From Chloroflexota bacterium (GTDB lineage: Bacteria; Chloroflexota; Anaerolineae; Promineifilales; Promineifilaceae), in the NCBI GenBank assembly GCA_963169155.1, contig CAUJGI010000091.1:1-7217 (forward strand): 7,217 bases of DNA, written 5' to 3'. Below, in pieces: positions 6,546 to 7,217 of this stretch (its first letter is position 1; every line of letters starts with the position of its first letter). The translations under genes were made by a program, and so were the position numbers. The notes under the pieces are model-generated. The model was not told the DNA's origin. It saw nothing but the letters and a program-made list of their open reading frames with translations, and searched no databases.

Positions 6546-7217
6546 TTAGTCGGTGGGGGTAGGAACGGCCGTTTTCACCTGCTCCACCTTCTTCCCACTT
6601 ACTTTCGCTTTATATTCGTTCGCAAAATGCCGATAGGTCCCCTTAATTGGGCTGGTAGCAAAATCACCCAAAGCACAAAGCGTCTTACCGCTAATCTGCC
6701 CCGCAACACTCTGCAAAACCTCTAAATCTTTCTCCGTACCCTGGCCATGATAGATTCGGTGCAGCAGCTTGTCCATCCAGAACGTACCCTCACGACAAGG
6801 TGTACACTTTCCGCATGATTCATGCTTAAAGAAGTGAGACAGCTTCATCGCCACCCAAACCATATCAACCGTTTCATCCATCACCACAACGGAACCAGAC
6901 CCCATATCAGAGCCAAAAGGTTTTAACCCTTCGTAAGTGATCGGGGCATCCAAAGCATCTGCCACCACAACCGGACCAGAACCGCCAATGGGCAGCAGGG
7001 CCTTAAACTTTTTATCATTCAAAATGCCCCCACCATATTGCTCACCATAAATAAGCTCACGGTAAGACATCCCCATATTCACTTCATACGTTCCGGGGTT
7101 TTTGATATGACCACTCAAACACATAATTTTGTGGCCAGGGCTTTGCTCTGTACCCAAGGAGCGATACCAGTCCACGCCGTTCAGCAAAATTAGCGGCACA
7201 TTGGCCATCGTTTCCGT
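6546..7217 (-). CDS. nuoF: NADH-quinone oxidoreductase subunit F, 3' part (start outside window)
   Basis: NuoF binds NADH and FMN and holds cluster N3 in the tip of the peripheral arm. The window contains the last 223 codons of a protein usually about 420-450 residues long, so the NADH/FMN-binding half is outside. The first visible residues are T-E-T-M-A-N-V-P; the ETxANVP run is an internal NuoF motif, so the Met at 7208 is not a start. LSGHIKNPGTYEV begins the SLBB region. The N3 ligands are in SCGKCTPCREGTFWM (Cys at visible residues 135, 138 and 141) with the fourth Cys at 181 in TLCALGDFA. The tail (KKVEQVKTAVPTPTD) is short and polar. nuoG follows after 33 bases. Base composition here looks less G+C-rich than in nuoG. 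Confidence 0.97.
   Translation of the reverse strand, partial: TETMANVPLILLNGVDWYRSLGTEQSPGHKIMCLSGHIKNPGTYEVNMGMSYRELIYGEQYGGGILNDKKFKALLPIGGSGPVVVADALDAPITYEGLKPFGSDMGSGSVVVMDETVDMVWVAMKLSHFFKHESCGKCTPCREGTFWMDKLLHRIYHGQGTEKDLEVLQSVAGQISGKTLCALGDFATSPIKGTYRHFANEYKAKVSGKKVEQVKTAVPTPTD
6564..6573. repeat. AACGGCCGTT palindrome (copy within nuoF)
   Basis: Perfect 10-base palindrome in the poorly conserved tail of nuoF, encoding T-A-V next to the C-terminus. Because the protein tail is not constrained there, this copy is hard to explain by protein sequence. Confidence 0.7.

Noticed and set aside
7206..7208. ATG as the start of nuoF
   Set aside because: The frame stays open to the window edge and reads T-E-T before this Met, matching an internal NuoF motif; half the protein would be missing otherwise.

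Overview
The window is an internal slice of a bacterial respiratory complex I (NADH:quinone oxidoreductase, NDH-1) operon, transcribed entirely from the minus strand. In transcription order (right to left) it holds the 3' part of nuoF, then complete nuoG, nuoH, nuoI, nuoJ and nuoK, then the 5' two thirds of nuoL. This is the standard F-G-H-I-J-K-L order of the 14-gene nuo operon. nuoE and the start of nuoF should lie beyond base 7217, and the rest of nuoL followed by nuoM and nuoN beyond base 1. No plus-strand gene is supported; the long plus-strand open frames are antisense shadows.

The products span all parts of the enzyme. NuoF (cluster N3 side of the NADH site) and NuoG (clusters N1b, N5, N4) are in the peripheral electron-input arm. 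NuoI (clusters N6a and N6b) passes electrons to the quinone site. NuoH anchors that site in the membrane, and NuoJ, NuoK and NuoL belong to the proton-pumping arm. All reading frames look intact. The gene junctions nuoF/G, G/H, H/I, I/J and J/K carry purine-rich ribosome binding sites (AGAGGA, GGAG, AAGG or AGAGG). nuoL does not.

The less ordinary material is at DNA level and in protein details. (1) Two intergenic gaps of about 85 bases (nuoK/nuoL and nuoG/nuoH) are filled with 8-base-period AATTACYY repeats whose arms fold into long hairpins; one reaches into the nuoG stop codon and the other abuts the nuoL start. (2) The octamer palindrome ACGGCCGT occurs eight times, in all three codon phases, far above chance, resembling a highly iterated palindrome. 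(3) NuoG has serine at three of the four cysteine positions for the optional N7 cluster. (4) NuoL has a histidine-rich loop, and NuoH has an extra segment of about 15 residues next to its GPNRAG motif.

The likely source is a member of Chloroflexota, perhaps Anaerolineae or a relative. This rests on my impression of the protein sequences, the moderate-to-high G+C and the repeat style; there is no rRNA or marker to prove it, and I hold it at moderate confidence. No wholly new multi-gene system is visible: the operon is core metabolism, and the repeat families are the part most likely to be under-described.
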